Both the position numbers and the translations under genes were made by a program. Below the pieces are notes generated by a model, which was given only the letters and a program-made list of their open reading frames with translations, was not told where the DNA came from and did no database searches. A stretch of DNA of 64,000 nucleotides from Erwinia aphidicola (GTDB taxonomy: Bacteria > Pseudomonadota > Gammaproteobacteria > Enterobacterales > Enterobacteriaceae), in the NCBI RefSeq assembly GCF_014773485.1, contig NZ_JACXBP010000010.1, positions 1 through 64,000 of the forward strand, read 5' to 3'. This document shows positions 9,131 through 17,775 of the stretch, one piece after another; the first letter of the stretch is position 1; the number at the start of each line of letters is the position of its first letter.

Positions 9131-10177
9131 ATGCACTCCTCTGGATTCGCTGCCAAAGCAGCTAACACCCCGCTGGAACCTTTCGAATTTATCCGCCGCG
9201 ATGTACAGCCTGGCGATGTGCTGATCGACATTCACTACTGCGGCGTCTGCCATTCTGACCTGCATATGGCGCGTAACGAGTGGGGCGTCAGCCAGTTCCC
9301 GCTGGTGCCTGGCCATGAAATTGTCGGGCGCGTCATCAGCACCGGCCACGCGGTCAGCCACGTGAAAGCGGGCGATCTGGTCGGCGTCGGCGTCATGGTC
9401 GACTCCTGCGGCCACTGTGCGCAGTGCCATAGCGGTGAGGAGCAGTATTGCGAAGCGGGCTTTACCGCGACCTATAACGGCGAAGAGAAAATCATCGGCG
9501 GCAAAACCTTCGGCGGCTATGCCGATAACATCGTCGTCGACGGCAAATTCGTGGTCAGCGTGCCGGAAAACCTCGAGCTGAGCGCCGTGGCGCCGCTGCT
9601 GTGCGCGGGCGTGACCACCTGGTCGCCGCTGAAGCACTGGAACATCCAGCCGGGCCAGCGTGTTGGGGTGATCGGCCTGGGTGGCCTGGGGCATATGGCG
9701 GTCAAGCTGGCGCATGCGCTGGGCGCGGAAGTGGTGCTGTTTACCACCTCCCCCGCGAAGGGGGCAGATGCGCTGCGCCTCGGGGCGACGCAGGTTGTGG
9801 TCTCCAAAGACGCGGAGCAGATGGCGAGCGTGGCGAACAGCCTGGATATGATCCTCGACTGCGTGGCCGCCCCGCACGACCTCGACCCTTACCTCAATGC
9901 GCTGAGAACCAACGGTCATCTGGTGCTGGTCGGCATTCCTGACGCGCCGCACAAATCGCCGAACGTCACCCCTGTGGTGTTTAAGCGCCTGAGCATTTCC
10001 GGCACTTCAATCGGCAGCATCAAAGAGACGCAGGAGATGCTCGATTTTTGCGGCCAGCACAATATCGTGTCCGAGGTGGAAGTGATCCGTCTTGATCAGG
10101 TCGAGCAGGCGTTTGAGCGCATGCTGAAGGGCGATGTGAAGTACCGTTTTGTCATTGATATGAAAGCCGGGAAATAA
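9131..10177 (+). CDS. Zinc-dependent alcohol/aldehyde dehydrogenase (YahK-like)
   Basis: A 348-residue medium-chain dehydrogenase closest to the cinnamyl alcohol/aldehyde reductase group that includes E. coli YahK and Ahr. Catalytic zinc ligands are C40 and H62 (YCGVCHSDLH, PGHEIVG). Structural zinc ligands are C93, C96, C99 and C107 (DSCGHCAQCHSGEEQYC). The NAD(P) fold is marked by GVIGLGGLGHMAVKLA. It should interconvert aldehydes and alcohols in the cytoplasm, probably with NADPH; the physiological substrate is unknown. The ATG at 9131 was chosen because the upstream extension (from 9014) runs through the palindromic repeat. It sits where E. coli has hokA/cspA, beside yiaG. Confidence 0.85.
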   Translation: MHSSGFAAKAANTPLEPFEFIRRDVQPGDVLIDIHYCGVCHSDLHMARNEWGVSQFPLVPGHEIVGRVISTGHAVSHVKAGDLVGVGVMVDSCGHCAQCHSGEEQYCEAGFTATYNGEEKIIGGKTFGGYADNIVVDGKFVVSVPENLELSAVAPLLCAGVTTWSPLKHWNIQPGQRVGVIGLGGLGHMAVKLAHALGAEVVLFTTSPAKGADALRLGATQVVVSKDAEQMASVANSLDMILDCVAAPHDLDPYLNALRTNGHLVLVGIPDAPHKSPNVTPVVFKRLSISGTSIGSIKETQEMLDFCGQHNIVSEVEVIRLDQVEQAFERMLKGDVKYRFVIDMKAGK

Positions 10178-10190
10178 GCCTTAAAAACCA

Positions 10191-10216
10191 AAAACCCGCC
10201 TCGGGGCGGGTTTCTT
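10191..10216. terminator. Bidirectional terminator between the dehydrogenase and yiaG
   Basis: AAAAACCCGCC / GGCGGGTTT hairpin with a tight TCGG loop and A and T runs on its two sides. It can serve both convergent genes. Confidence 0.8.
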
Positions 10217-10219
10217 CTG

Positions 10220-10516
10220 CTAGCCCAGCAGCTGTCTGCCAAGGCAAGGATTCGAATGTAATAACTTCATTAATTTCTGTGCACTGCCTGATGGCCTGGT
10301 GCGGTTTGCCTCCCAGCTTTTCACCGACGAAACGCTCACGCCTAATGCCTGGGCAAACTCACCTATCTGCATGCCGGTAATTTCCCGAACGCGCTTAGGC
10401 TCGGGGAGATTCACCTCGCTTTTCGCTACGGGTGCGGCCTGCATCATCACTTCACGCGTTAACACTATCTGCTCCAGACTGGACAGCAGCTCCGACATAG
10501 GATCTTTCAACTCCAT
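10220..10516 (-). CDS. yiaG: HTH-type regulator YiaG
   Basis: A 98-residue Cro/CI-type helix-turn-helix protein matching E. coli YiaG: it opens MELKDPMSELLSSLEQIVL, has the HTH at about 55-85 (IGEFAQALGVSVSSVKSWEANR) and ends LLHSNPCLGRQLLG. The family resembles HigA/NadS antitoxins, but no toxin gene is adjacent. The ATG at 10516 is preferred over a GTG at 10522, since the Shine-Dalgarno GAGGAG then lies 5 bases away. It is divergent from yiaF; the same two genes are neighbours in E. coli. Its targets are unknown. Confidence 0.85.
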   Translation of the reverse strand: MELKDPMSELLSSLEQIVLTREVMMQAAPVAKSEVNLPEPKRVREITGMQIGEFAQALGVSVSSVKSWEANRTRPSGSAQKLMKLLHSNPCLGRQLLG

Positions 10517-10846
10517 AAGCACTCCTCAAAAACTCACATCACGTGAACAACCAGAGGGGGGAGAACCTGAGTCTCAGGTTCTGAATGCTGGCATACAACA
10601 GCCGCTGGGGAGCTTTTAAGGCAGCACAGGGAAATGCCAGAGACTTAAGTATGGGATCAATTCTGTGAAGCGGAGCCATATTTTATGCTTATTTTTCAAA
10701 CTTGCTTAAAATCAGCTAACTGGGGTCACAACAATCAGAAGAATCGCGCTATCCGCTATCCATCAAAAGTGAATTGGACTATTCTTTACCCAGAATTTAT
10801 CTGTCAGCCAATTCGGTAAGTACTTGTTAACAGGAGTTAATTTTTT
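10517..10846. other. Divergent intergenic region yiaG/yiaF
   Basis: 330 bases between two divergent genes, so both promoters must lie here. The second half is AT-rich. No small gene with a Shine-Dalgarno and no strong operator palindrome was recognised. Confidence 0.6.
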
Positions 10847-11563
10847 ATGACTACAGGAACATCACGCATCTGGACGCGTCTGCTGGTGCCATTTATGGCA
10901 CTGTTTCTGGTGTTGCAGCTAACCGGCTGTGGCGACAAAGAAGCCGATCAGCGTAAAGCCTTCATCGATTTTCTGCAAAATACCGCAATGCGCAGCGGTG
11001 AACACCTGCCGAGCCTGAGTGAAGATCAGAAGCAGAAATTTGGCGCTTACGTCAGCGACTACGCGATTATTTACGGCTTCTCCCAGCAGGTGAATAAAGC
11101 GGTCGATTCCGGCCTGAAGCCGGTGGTGGACGAACTGTCTGCTATCCGTACTCCGCAAGATTACCTGACGCGCCGCGACTCGCTGCGCCAGGCGAGCGGT
11201 TCACTGGGCGTGCTGGCCCAGCAGATCCAGGCCGCGAAGACGCAGGCCGACAGCAGCAAGGGTGCCCTTAAGCAGCCGGAAGAGCTGAAGACGGTGTATG
11301 ACAACGTCTATAACAAAGTGGTGACTCAGCCTGCTGCTTCGCTGGCCCCGCTGTTACCGGCGCTGCAGACGCTGAGCCAGGACGCGGTACAGACGGGTGA
11401 TTTCCTGCAGCAGCAGGGGACTCGCGTCAGCTTCAACGGCTCGACGGTACAGTTCCCGACGCAGGAGCAGGCCACGCAGTACAACACGTTGATGAGCAAC
11501 CTGAGCGCGAATGCTCAGGCGCTGCCGCAGGCACAAAGTGCATTGCAGGGTGGTTTCCAGTAA
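10847..11563 (+). CDS. yiaF: DUF3053 family lipoprotein YiaF
   Basis: A 238-residue predicted lipoprotein of the DUF3053/YiaF family. The signal peptide ends in a lipobox-like LQLTGCGDKEA, giving acylation at Cys 28. The mature part is helical and Gln/Ala-rich (residues 110-238), ending QSALQGGFQ. CAGGAG precedes the ATG. The neighbour yiaG is as in E. coli, but the next gene here is mtlA rather than the E. coli order. The function is not known; an envelope location is well supported. Confidence 0.85.
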   Translation: MTTGTSRIWTRLLVPFMALFLVLQLTGCGDKEADQRKAFIDFLQNTAMRSGEHLPSLSEDQKQKFGAYVSDYAIIYGFSQQVNKAVDSGLKPVVDELSAIRTPQDYLTRRDSLRQASGSLGVLAQQIQAAKTQADSSKGALKQPEELKTVYDNVYNKVVTQPAASLAPLLPALQTLSQDAVQTGDFLQQQGTRVSFNGSTVQFPTQEQATQYNTLMSNLSANAQALPQAQSALQGGFQ

Positions 11564-11572
11564 GTCATTCGT

Positions 11573-11598
11573 CAGGGCCGGAGATCTTCGGCCCTTTC
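11573..11598 (+). terminator. Terminator after yiaF
   Basis: AGGGCCG / CGGCCCT stem with a gagatctt loop, followed by a pyrimidine-rich TTCTCTCTCTTT tail, 10 bases after the yiaF stop. Confidence 0.75.
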
Positions 11599-11712
11599 TC
11601 TCTCTTTCGCGTCAATAATTAATTTCCTGCCGTAATTTTATTACATCAGAGTCGGCCGGCAGATTGATCGGCCAATGAAGTGTGATCTGGCGCGTTTTGC
11701 CTCAAAATATTT

Positions 11713-11889
11713 TGTGACTTGAATCACAAAAAAGCTACAAAGCCACAACGTTAATTTGTGATTCATGTCACATCAATACGCTACAATCGATTAAATTTCA
11801 GGCTAAGTCCTTTTGCTACAGTGAATAAATGTGATCTTCATCACTGAAAAACCCCATCTACCCCACCCTTCATAGTGATCTGCATCACA
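11713..11889 (+). promoter_or_regulatory. Four CRP-cAMP sites upstream of mtlA
   Basis: Four TGTGA-N6-TCACA elements: TGTGACTTGAATCACA at 11713-11728 and TGTGATTCATGTCACA at 11757-11772 (both perfect), TGTGATCTTCATCACT at 11830-11845 and AGTGATCTGCATCACA at 11874-11889. A further half site (TGTGATCTGG) starts near 11679. The 474-base gap before mtlA is thus a strong catabolite-control region, matching the multi-site CRP control known for E. coli mtl. The centres are 44, 73 and 44 bp apart. Confidence 0.88.
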
Positions 11890-12037
11890 CTTTAGCCCGC
11901 CGCTACGCAGCACCATATCCGCGTGATAAAGTCCGCCTGCATACAGTGATACTGACGGTTTAACCCGCTGTCACGTCTAAAACAAAAATCAACGCGCTCT
12001 CTTATTGTCAGCGCGTACCAATAAGGGGTGTTTGTTT

Positions 12038-13969
12038 ATGTCCTCATCAGATATCAAGATCAAGGTTCAGAACTTTGGTCGCTTTCTGAGCAACATGGTA
12101 ATGCCGAATATCGGGGCGTTTATCGCCTGGGGTATTATCACCGCGCTGTTTATTCCAACCGGATGGCTGCCAAACGAAACCATGGCGAAGCTGGTTGGTC
12201 CGATGATTACCTATCTGCTGCCGCTGCTGATCGGTTATACCGGTGGCCGCCTGGTTGGTGGCGATCGCGGTGGCGTGGTCGGTGCGATTACCACCATGGG
12301 TGTGATTGTCGGTGCCGACATGCCAATGTTCCTCGGCTCGATGATTGCCGGTCCACTGGGCGGCTGGGCAATTAAAACCTTCGACCGTCAGATTGATGGC
12401 AAGATCAAATCTGGCTTCGAGATGCTGGTGAACAACTTCTCTGCCGGTATCATTGGCATGCTGCTGGCCATCCTCGCTTTCCTGGCGATTGGTCCACTGG
12501 TTGAAGGTCTGTCGCATATTCTCGCCGCGGGCGTGAATCTGATGGTGCAGAACAACCTGCTGCCGCTGACCTCTATCTTCGTTGAGCCAGCTAAAATTCT
12601 GTTCCTGAATAACGCCATCAACCACGGTATCTTCTCGCCGCTGGGTATCCAGCAGGCCAGCGAAGCCGGTAAGTCGATCTTCTTCCTGATTGAAGCGAAC
12701 CCAGGCCCGGGTATGGGCGTGCTGATGGCGTATATGTTCTTCGGCCGCGGCAATGCCAAACAGTCCGCCGGTGGCGCGGCAATCATCCACTTCTTCGGTG
12801 GTATCCACGAAATCTACTTCCCGTACGTGCTGATGAACCCGCGCCTGATTCTGGCGGTTATCCTCGGTGGTATGACCGGCGTGTTCACGCTGACTCTGCT
12901 GAACGGCGGCCTGGTGTCCCCGGCTTCTCCGGGCTCTATCCTGGCGGTGCTGGCAATGACGCCAAAAGGCGCCTACTTCGCGAACATCGCCGCGATTGTC
13001 GCTGCTTTTGCGGTCTCCTTCGTGGTCTCTGCCATCCTGCTGAAAACCAGCAAAGTGAAAGAAGATGACGATATTGAAGCCGCGGCTCGCCGTGTGCAGG
13101 AGATGAAAGCCCAGTCTAAAGGTCAGAGTGCGGCCGGCGTTGCTGCTGCTGATGGCCTGCACGGTGACCTGAGCCACGTGCGCAAAATCATCGTAGCCTG
13201 TGATGCCGGTATGGGCTCCAGCGCCATGGGTGCAGGTGTGCTGCGTAAGAAAGTGAACGATGCTGGTCTGACTGCGGTTTCCGTTACCAACATGGCGATT
13301 AACAGCCTGCCGGGCGACGTTGACCTGGTGATCACCCACCGCGACCTGACCGAACGTGCGATGCGCCAGGCCCCTCATGCCCAGCACATCTCGCTGACTA
13401 ACTTCCTCGACAGCGGCCTGTATACCGACCTGACGGCACGCCTGGTGGAAGCCGGACGCAGCGCCGACCATCGTGAGAAAGTCAGCGCGACGCTGAACGA
13501 CAGTTTCGATGATGGCCAGGACCACCTGTTCAAACTGAGCGCCAGCAACATCTTCCTCGGCAACGTTGCGACGGATAAAGAGCAGGCGATCCGCTTTGCC
13601 GGTGAGCAGCTGGTGAAAGGCGGCTACGTTGAGCCGGAATATGTGGAGGCGATGCTGGCGCGTGAAAAACTGACGCCAACCTACCTCGGCGAATCCATTG
13701 CCGTGCCGCACGGCACCGTGGAAGCGAAAGACCGCGTGCTGAAAACCGGCGTCGTGTTCTGTCAGTATCCGCAGGGCGTTCACTTCGGTGAAGAGCCGGA
13801 AGATATTGCCCGCCTGGTGATCGGTATTGCCGCGCGCAATAACGAACACATCCAGGTGATTACCAGCCTGACTAACGCGCTCGACGATGACAGCGTGATT
13901 GCCCGCCTGGCCAGCACCACCGACGTGCAGGAAGTTCTCGACCTGCTGTCAGGTAAAACCAGCGCCTGA
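12038..13969 (+). CDS. mtlA: PTS mannitol-specific EIICBA
   Basis: The 643-residue mannitol permease. It imports mannitol and phosphorylates it to mannitol-1-phosphate. Residues 1-340 are the membrane EIIC domain with the conserved NHGIFSPLG (H196) and [15 protein letters not shown] follows (383-475) with phosphocysteine C388 in [16 protein letters not shown] is C-terminal (about 500-643) with phosphohistidine H558 in [10 protein letters not shown]. All three domains are complete. The ATG at 12038 follows AAGGGG and gives the family start [18 protein letters not shown]. It heads mtlADR. Confidence 0.98.
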   Translation: MSSSDIKIKVQNFGRFLSNMVMPNIGAFIAWGIITALFIPTGWLPNETMAKLVGPMITYLLPLLIGYTGGRLVGGDRGGVVGAITTMGVIVGADMPMFLGSMIAGPLGGWAIKTFDRQIDGKIKSGFEMLVNNFSAGIIGMLLAILAFLAIGPLVEGLSHILAAGVNLMVQNNLLPLTSIFVEPAKILFLNNAINHGIFSPLGIQQASEAGKSIFFLIEANPGPGMGVLMAYMFFGRGNAKQSAGGAAIIHFFGGIHEIYFPYVLMNPRLILAVILGGMTGVFTLTLLNGGLVSPASPGSILAVLAMTPKGAYFANIAAIVAAFAVSFVVSAILLKTSKVKEDDDIEAAARRVQEMKAQSKGQSAAGVAAADGLHGDLSHVRKIIVACDAGMGSSAMGAGVLRKKVNDAGLTAVSVTNMAINSLPGDVDLVITHRDLTERAMRQAPHAQHISLTNFLDSGLYTDLTARLVEAGRSADHREKVSATLNDSFDDGQDHLFKLSASNIFLGNVATDKEQAIRFAGEQLVKGGYVEPEYVEAMLAREKLTPTYLGESIAVPHGTVEAKDRVLKTGVVFCQYPQGVHFGEEPEDIARLVIGIAARNNEHIQVITSLTNALDDDSVIARLASTTDVQEVLDLLSGKTSA

Positions 13970-13992
13970 GCCGGTTGAAGTTAATACCTCCC

Positions 13993-14042
13993 TGGGGGCT
14001 GGGCATGCCCGGCCCTTTTTTGCTTTGGGCATGCCCGACCTT
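13993..14042. repeat. Paired GGGCATGCCC palindromes between mtlA and mtlD
   Basis: Two nearly identical palindromes in a row, CTGGGCATGCCCGGCCC then TTGGGCATGCCCGACC, separated by TTTTTTGCTT. They could form alternative hairpins, one of them with a T run, and so attenuate or stabilise the mtlA-mtlD junction. The core recurs at 48838. Confidence 0.65.
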
Positions 14043-14066
14043 TCCATTTTTGATACGGGAATAATT

Positions 14067-15215
14067 ATGAAAGCATTACATTTTGGCGCCGGAAATATCG
14101 GCCGTGGCTTTATCGGTAAACTGCTGGCGGATGCCGGTATACAGCTCACCTTCGCGGATGTGAATCAGGTGGTACTGGATGCCCTCAACGCGCGCGGAGA
14201 ATATCCGGTTCACGTCGTCGGTGAGCAGGCGCAGGTTGAGATCGTTAAAGGGGTAAACGCGGTTAACAGCACCAGCGATGACATTATCACGCTGGTCGCA
14301 GAGGTTGATATCGTTACCACGGCAGTTGGCCCACAGATCCTTGAGCGCATTGCCGCTGGCATTGCCAAAGGGCTGGCCAAACGCAGTGATAGCGCTAATT
14401 CCCGTCCGCTCAATATCATCGCCTGTGAAAATATGGTGCGCGGCACCACGCAGCTGAAAGGCCACGTGCTGAAGGCGCTGCCAGAGCAGTATCACGCCTG
14501 GGTTGAAGAGCATGTCGGCTTTGTTGACTCTGCCGTTGACCGCATCGTGCCGCCGTCTGAAGCAGGCAACAGCGACCCGCTGGAAGTCACCGTGGAGACC
14601 TTCAGCGAGTGGATTGTCGATAAGACCCAGTTCAAAGGCGCGCTGCCTGATATTCCCGGCATGGAGCTGACCGACAATCTGATGGCGTTCGTCGAACGTA
14701 AGCTGTTCACGCTGAACACTGGCCATGCCATCACCGCTTACCTTGGCCAGCTGGCCGGGCATAACACCATCCGCGAAGCGATTCTCGATGAGAAAGTGCG
14801 GAAAGTGGTGCAGGGCGCGATGGAAGAGAGCGGTGCAGTGCTGATTAAGCGCTATGGCTTTGACGCGGCAAAACACGCGGCGTACATCCAGAAAATCCTC
14901 GGTCGTTTCGAGAATCCCTACCTGAAAGATGATGTGGAACGCGTCGGCCGCCAGCCGCTGCGTAAACTGAGCGCGGGCGACCGTCTGATCAAGCCAACGC
15001 TCGGCACGCTCGAATATAACCTGCCGCACGATAATCTGGTGACCGGTATCGCCGCTGCTCTGCACTACCGCAGCGATCAGGACCCGCAGGCGCAGGAACT
15101 GGCCGGGCTGCTGGCGCAGCAGGATGTTGACAGCGTGCTGGCGCAGATCTCCGGCCTGCCTGCCGACAGCGATGTCGTCAAGGCGGTAGTGAAGGCCTGG
15201 AACGCTATGGCATAA
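14067..15215 (+). CDS. mtlD: Mannitol-1-phosphate 5-dehydrogenase
   Basis: A 382-residue enzyme oxidising mannitol-1-phosphate to fructose-6-phosphate with NAD+. It starts [20 protein letters not shown] (the dinucleotide-binding Gly-rich loop) and carries the polyol dehydrogenase active-site segment [19 protein letters not shown]. Length equals the E. coli enzyme. The ATG at 14067 is behind GGGA; an upstream extension to 13899 overlaps mtlA in another frame and was rejected. The next gene, mtlR, overlaps the stop by 1 base. Confidence 0.98.
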   Translation: MKALHFGAGNIGRGFIGKLLADAGIQLTFADVNQVVLDALNARGEYPVHVVGEQAQVEIVKGVNAVNSTSDDIITLVAEVDIVTTAVGPQILERIAAGIAKGLAKRSDSANSRPLNIIACENMVRGTTQLKGHVLKALPEQYHAWVEEHVGFVDSAVDRIVPPSEAGNSDPLEVTVETFSEWIVDKTQFKGALPDIPGMELTDNLMAFVERKLFTLNTGHAITAYLGQLAGHNTIREAILDEKVRKVVQGAMEESGAVLIKRYGFDAAKHAAYIQKILGRFENPYLKDDVERVGRQPLRKLSAGDRLIKPTLGTLEYNLPHDNLVTGIAAALHYRSDQDPQAQELAGLLAQQDVDSVLAQISGLPADSDVVKAVVKAWNAMA

Positions 15216-15835
15216 TGGTGCAAGCGCTCCTCACGGACGAACAACCAGGGCACAGCACTGCTGTGCCCGCGCAGGCGTCCTTACGCCATATGAAAGATAT
15301 GCAGGCACTCATGGAACAACCACAGGCTTTTGAAAATCGGGTGCTCGAACGCCTGAACGCCGGACGATCGGTAAGAAGTTTTCTGATCGCCGCCGTTGAA
15401 CTGCTGGCTGAGGCCGTGAACATTCTGGTGGTGCAGGTGTTCCGTAAGGATGATTACGCCGTTAAGTATGCCGTAGAACCGCTGCTGCTCGGCGATGGCC
15501 CGCTGGGGGAACTCTCGGTGCGCCTGAAGCTGATTTATGGCCTCGGGATGATTAACCGCAACGAGTATGAAGACTGCGAGCTGCTGATGGCGCTGCGTGA
15601 AGAGCTGAATCATGACGGCAGCGAGTATCGCTTTACCGATGATGAAATTCTCGGGCCCTTTGGCGAGCTGCACTGCGTTAGCGCGCTGCCGCCGCGCCCT
15701 GATTTTGCCAGTGACGATAGCGAGCTGCGCGCCATGCAGCAGCAGCGTTATCAGCAGGTGGTGCGCTCGACGATGGTGCTGTCCCTGACGACATTAATCT
15801 CAGTGATCAGTCTTAAGCAGGCTTTTAAAAAGTAA
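15215..15835 (+). CDS. mtlR: Mannitol operon repressor MtlR
   Basis: A 206-residue MtlR/FumE-family repressor of the mannitol operon, slightly longer at the N-terminus than E. coli MtlR (195). It contains the conserved QAFENRVLERLNAGRSVRSF and DDEILGPFGELHC segments and a hydrophobic C-terminal stretch. There is no classical HTH, as known for this family, which is thought to act indirectly. The ATG overlaps the last base of the mtlD stop (TAATG), indicating coupled translation. An alternative start, MKDMQ at 15290, would give the E. coli-like core only. Confidence 0.93.
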   Translation: MVQALLTDEQPGHSTAVPAQASLRHMKDMQALMEQPQAFENRVLERLNAGRSVRSFLIAAVELLAEAVNILVVQVFRKDDYAVKYAVEPLLLGDGPLGELSVRLKLIYGLGMINRNEYEDCELLMALREELNHDGSEYRFTDDEILGPFGELHCVSALPPRPDFASDDSELRAMQQQRYQQVVRSTMVLSLTTLISVISLKQAFKK

Positions 15836-15907
15836 CCCGCCCTTTCCCCCTTTGCCCCGCTTTCGTGTATCCTTTGCAGCAATGAATCAATTTAACGGTC
15901 AATCGCG

Positions 15908-16270
15908 ATGAAAGAACAAGTTAAGGCAGAAATCAAAGAGCTCAGCGACAAGCTGGATGCCCTTAATCACAAAGAACCCGGGCTGCTGGCCTCTGGCGAG
16001 AGCGAAAAGCTCGGCGAACTGCTGAAAGAGAAAGACAAGCTGGAAGCGGAAATCGAACGTCTGCGCGGCGTGCGTGCGGAAAACCTGAGTAAAGAAGCTC
16101 AGCAGCTGCAGCAGCTGCCGTTTAGCCGTGAAATCACCAAGAAAGAGCAGGCTAACATGGGCGCGCTGAAGAAGAGCGTGCGCGGCCTGATCGTGGTTCA
16201 CCCAACGACTGCCCTGGGTCGAGAAATGGGCCTGAAAGTCATGACTGGCTACGCTAAAACCCCATTCTAA
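15908..16270 (+). CDS. yibL: YibL family ribosome-associated protein
   Basis: A 120-residue protein matching YibL, same length as in E. coli. A charged coiled coil occupies residues 1-75 ([16 protein letters not shown]). A conserved C-terminal block follows ([33 protein letters not shown], about 78-108). E. coli YibL is reported to associate with ribosomes; its role is not defined. It follows mtlR by 72 bases, as in E. coli, and is the last core gene before an AT-rich accessory region. Confidence 0.93.
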   Translation: MKEQVKAEIKELSDKLDALNHKEPGLLASGESEKLGELLKEKDKLEAEIERLRGVRAENLSKEAQQLQQLPFSREITKKEQANMGALKKSVRGLIVVHPTTALGREMGLKVMTGYAKTPF

Positions 16271-16281
16271 GTGCCCAAAGC

Positions 16282-16312
16282 TGTACGGGGAGCAGATTGC
16301 TGCTGTTCCCCA
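16282..16312 (+). terminator. Probable terminator hairpin after yibL
   Basis: GGGGAGCAG / CTGCTGTTCCCC imperfect stem about 15 bases after yibL. It lacks a clean T run, so termination strength is uncertain. From here to 16565 the DNA turns AT-rich with no gene seen. Confidence 0.5.
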
Positions 16313-16565
16313 GCCCTCTTGTACTCGTTCGTCTTACTCCCCCCTCCAGAATAAATATCGAAAAACATCAATAACGCGATAGTCGCGACTTTACTACTCG
16401 CTATTTTTTTATAAACAGAATTAAATATCGCAATTATCAAATGAGAAAAAACTAACTACCGACAAAATAAACACGACGATATAATAGCCTACTCAGGATT
16501 AAATTAAGATTCGTAAGGATGCTTGTTTCGACTCAGGTAAGCGTCTTCTGTTAAGGACAATACAG

Positions 16566-17225
16566 GTGAGTGGCCATATGAGACAAAGTACAATAACCAT
16601 TGTGGTAAACGATCCCAATCGCTTTTTCCAGGAAGGATTGAAGCTCTCTCTCTCTGCGAAATTAGCCACCGCCGAAACACATGCTGAGTTTACCGATTGC
16701 ATCTTTAATACGCGGGCAAAAATGGTCTTTCTTGCTGAAGATGCCTTGTCTATCGCCAATATCCACTATCTTAATCACCGCCTGCAAACACGCCCTTCCA
16801 GCGTGTTTATTATTCGTGATGGCGATGGTACGCAACAGGCAACATCAGAGACAATGAAGAGCGACATTACTAATTATGTGCCCATTTATCGTGACTGGTC
16901 CGTCGAAAGCATTCTTGCCGTGGTGAGCGAAAAGCTCGATCAACAACAAGATATCCGCAATATTTTCATCCCTACATGTTCTATACGCAGTGAAAATAAT
17001 TTGACCCGAAGGGAAACCGAGATTCTGCGCTACCTGGCGCGAGGCATCAGTAACGGTGGCGTAGCGCGTTTTCTTCAAATTAGTGAGAAAACAGTGAGCG
17101 CTCATAAAAGAAATATTATGTCGAAGCTCAATATGATCCGCCCGGCTGAACTTAACTATTGGCTCATTCAGGAAGGGTGGTGTGAAGCCCGCTTTTCGGG
17201 TGAGTTAATGAGTAGCATTCAATAA
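16566..17225 (+). CDS. LuxR-type transcriptional regulator
   Basis: A 219-residue regulator. Residues 150-205 are a LuxR/FixJ HTH (LTRRETEILRYLARGISNGGVARFLQISEKTVSAHKRNIMSKL). The N-terminal half resembles a degenerate receiver (TIVVNDPNRFFQEGL) without a clear phospho-acceptor Asp, as in RcsA- or fimbrial-type regulators. It starts at GTG 16566 behind AAGGACA; an ATG at 16578 is equally possible. The lipoprotein and FKBP genes follow on the same strand, so it may control them. The DNA is AT-rich compared with yibL. Confidence 0.78.
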   Translation: MSGHMRQSTITIVVNDPNRFFQEGLKLSLSAKLATAETHAEFTDCIFNTRAKMVFLAEDALSIANIHYLNHRLQTRPSSVFIIRDGDGTQQATSETMKSDITNYVPIYRDWSVESILAVVSEKLDQQQDIRNIFIPTCSIRSENNLTRRETEILRYLARGISNGGVARFLQISEKTVSAHKRNIMSKLNMIRPAELNYWLIQEGWCEARFSGELMSSIQ

Positions 17226-17295
17226 GCGGATGCAATTCTTCTGTACAGCATGGGGTTATTTTCGCGCTGTAAATGATTCAAAACAGAGTTTTTTC

Positions 17296-17775
17296 ATGAT
17301 AACTATTCGCCGATTTTCATTCAGTAAAAATATAACCAGAATCACTCTATTATTAGCTTTTTTTCTTTCAGGCTGCCAGATTCTGCACCATCGTGATAAA
17401 CCAGCCGCCTCTTCGGTGCCGGTAATACCGCCTATCCAGTCTGAAATATCGCAGAATCCAACTGCAATGAGTCAGAACAGGCCAGCTCCGCTGCACAATG
17501 AAAAATATGATGCGGAAAGTGAAAAGCTAAAGCAGTGCCAGTCTCAGCTTGAAGCCCTTAAAACGATGAATCCCGATAAGTATAAGCGTTTGCATACCTC
17601 GTTTGATTACCTGATGAACGGGGCTGCGCAATATACCGTGATACGTCAGAACACCAATGTGGATACCCAGGATACGGTTGATGCACTGTATCGCTACCGG
17701 GCAAACTTGTTATGTTCTCAGATTGCGCAAGCGCTGCTGGATAGTCTGACCAGTAGGGGTGAGGCGCGTCCATGA
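17296..17775 (+). CDS. Small lipoprotein upstream of the FKBP gene
   Basis: A 159-residue predicted lipoprotein. The signal peptide ends in LLLAFFLSGCQIL, a good lipobox with acylated Cys 27. A Pro/Ser-rich stretch (residues 34-70) leads to a helical domain of about 85 residues with two more cysteines. The start at 17296 (MITIRRFSF) was chosen because it gives a proper signal peptide. No known family was recognised. The stop overlaps the next ATG by 4 bases, so the protein is probably made with, and may work with, the FKBP isomerase in the envelope. Confidence 0.65.
   Translation: MITIRRFSFSKNITRITLLLAFFLSGCQILHHRDKPAASSVPVIPPIQSEISQNPTAMSQNRPAPLHNEKYDAESEKLKQCQSQLEALKTMNPDKYKRLHTSFDYLMNGAAQYTVIRQNTNVDTQDTVDALYRYRANLLCSQIAQALLDSLTSRGEARP

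Noticed and set aside
10220..10516. Antitoxin of a HigBA/NadS-type toxin-antitoxin pair
   Set aside because: No toxin frame is adjacent, and the protein matches the orphan core regulator YiaG in sequence and neighbourhood.
12047..13849. A 600-residue open frame antisense to mtlA
   Set aside because: Shadow of the membrane-protein codon pattern of mtlA; no family features and no ribosome binding site.
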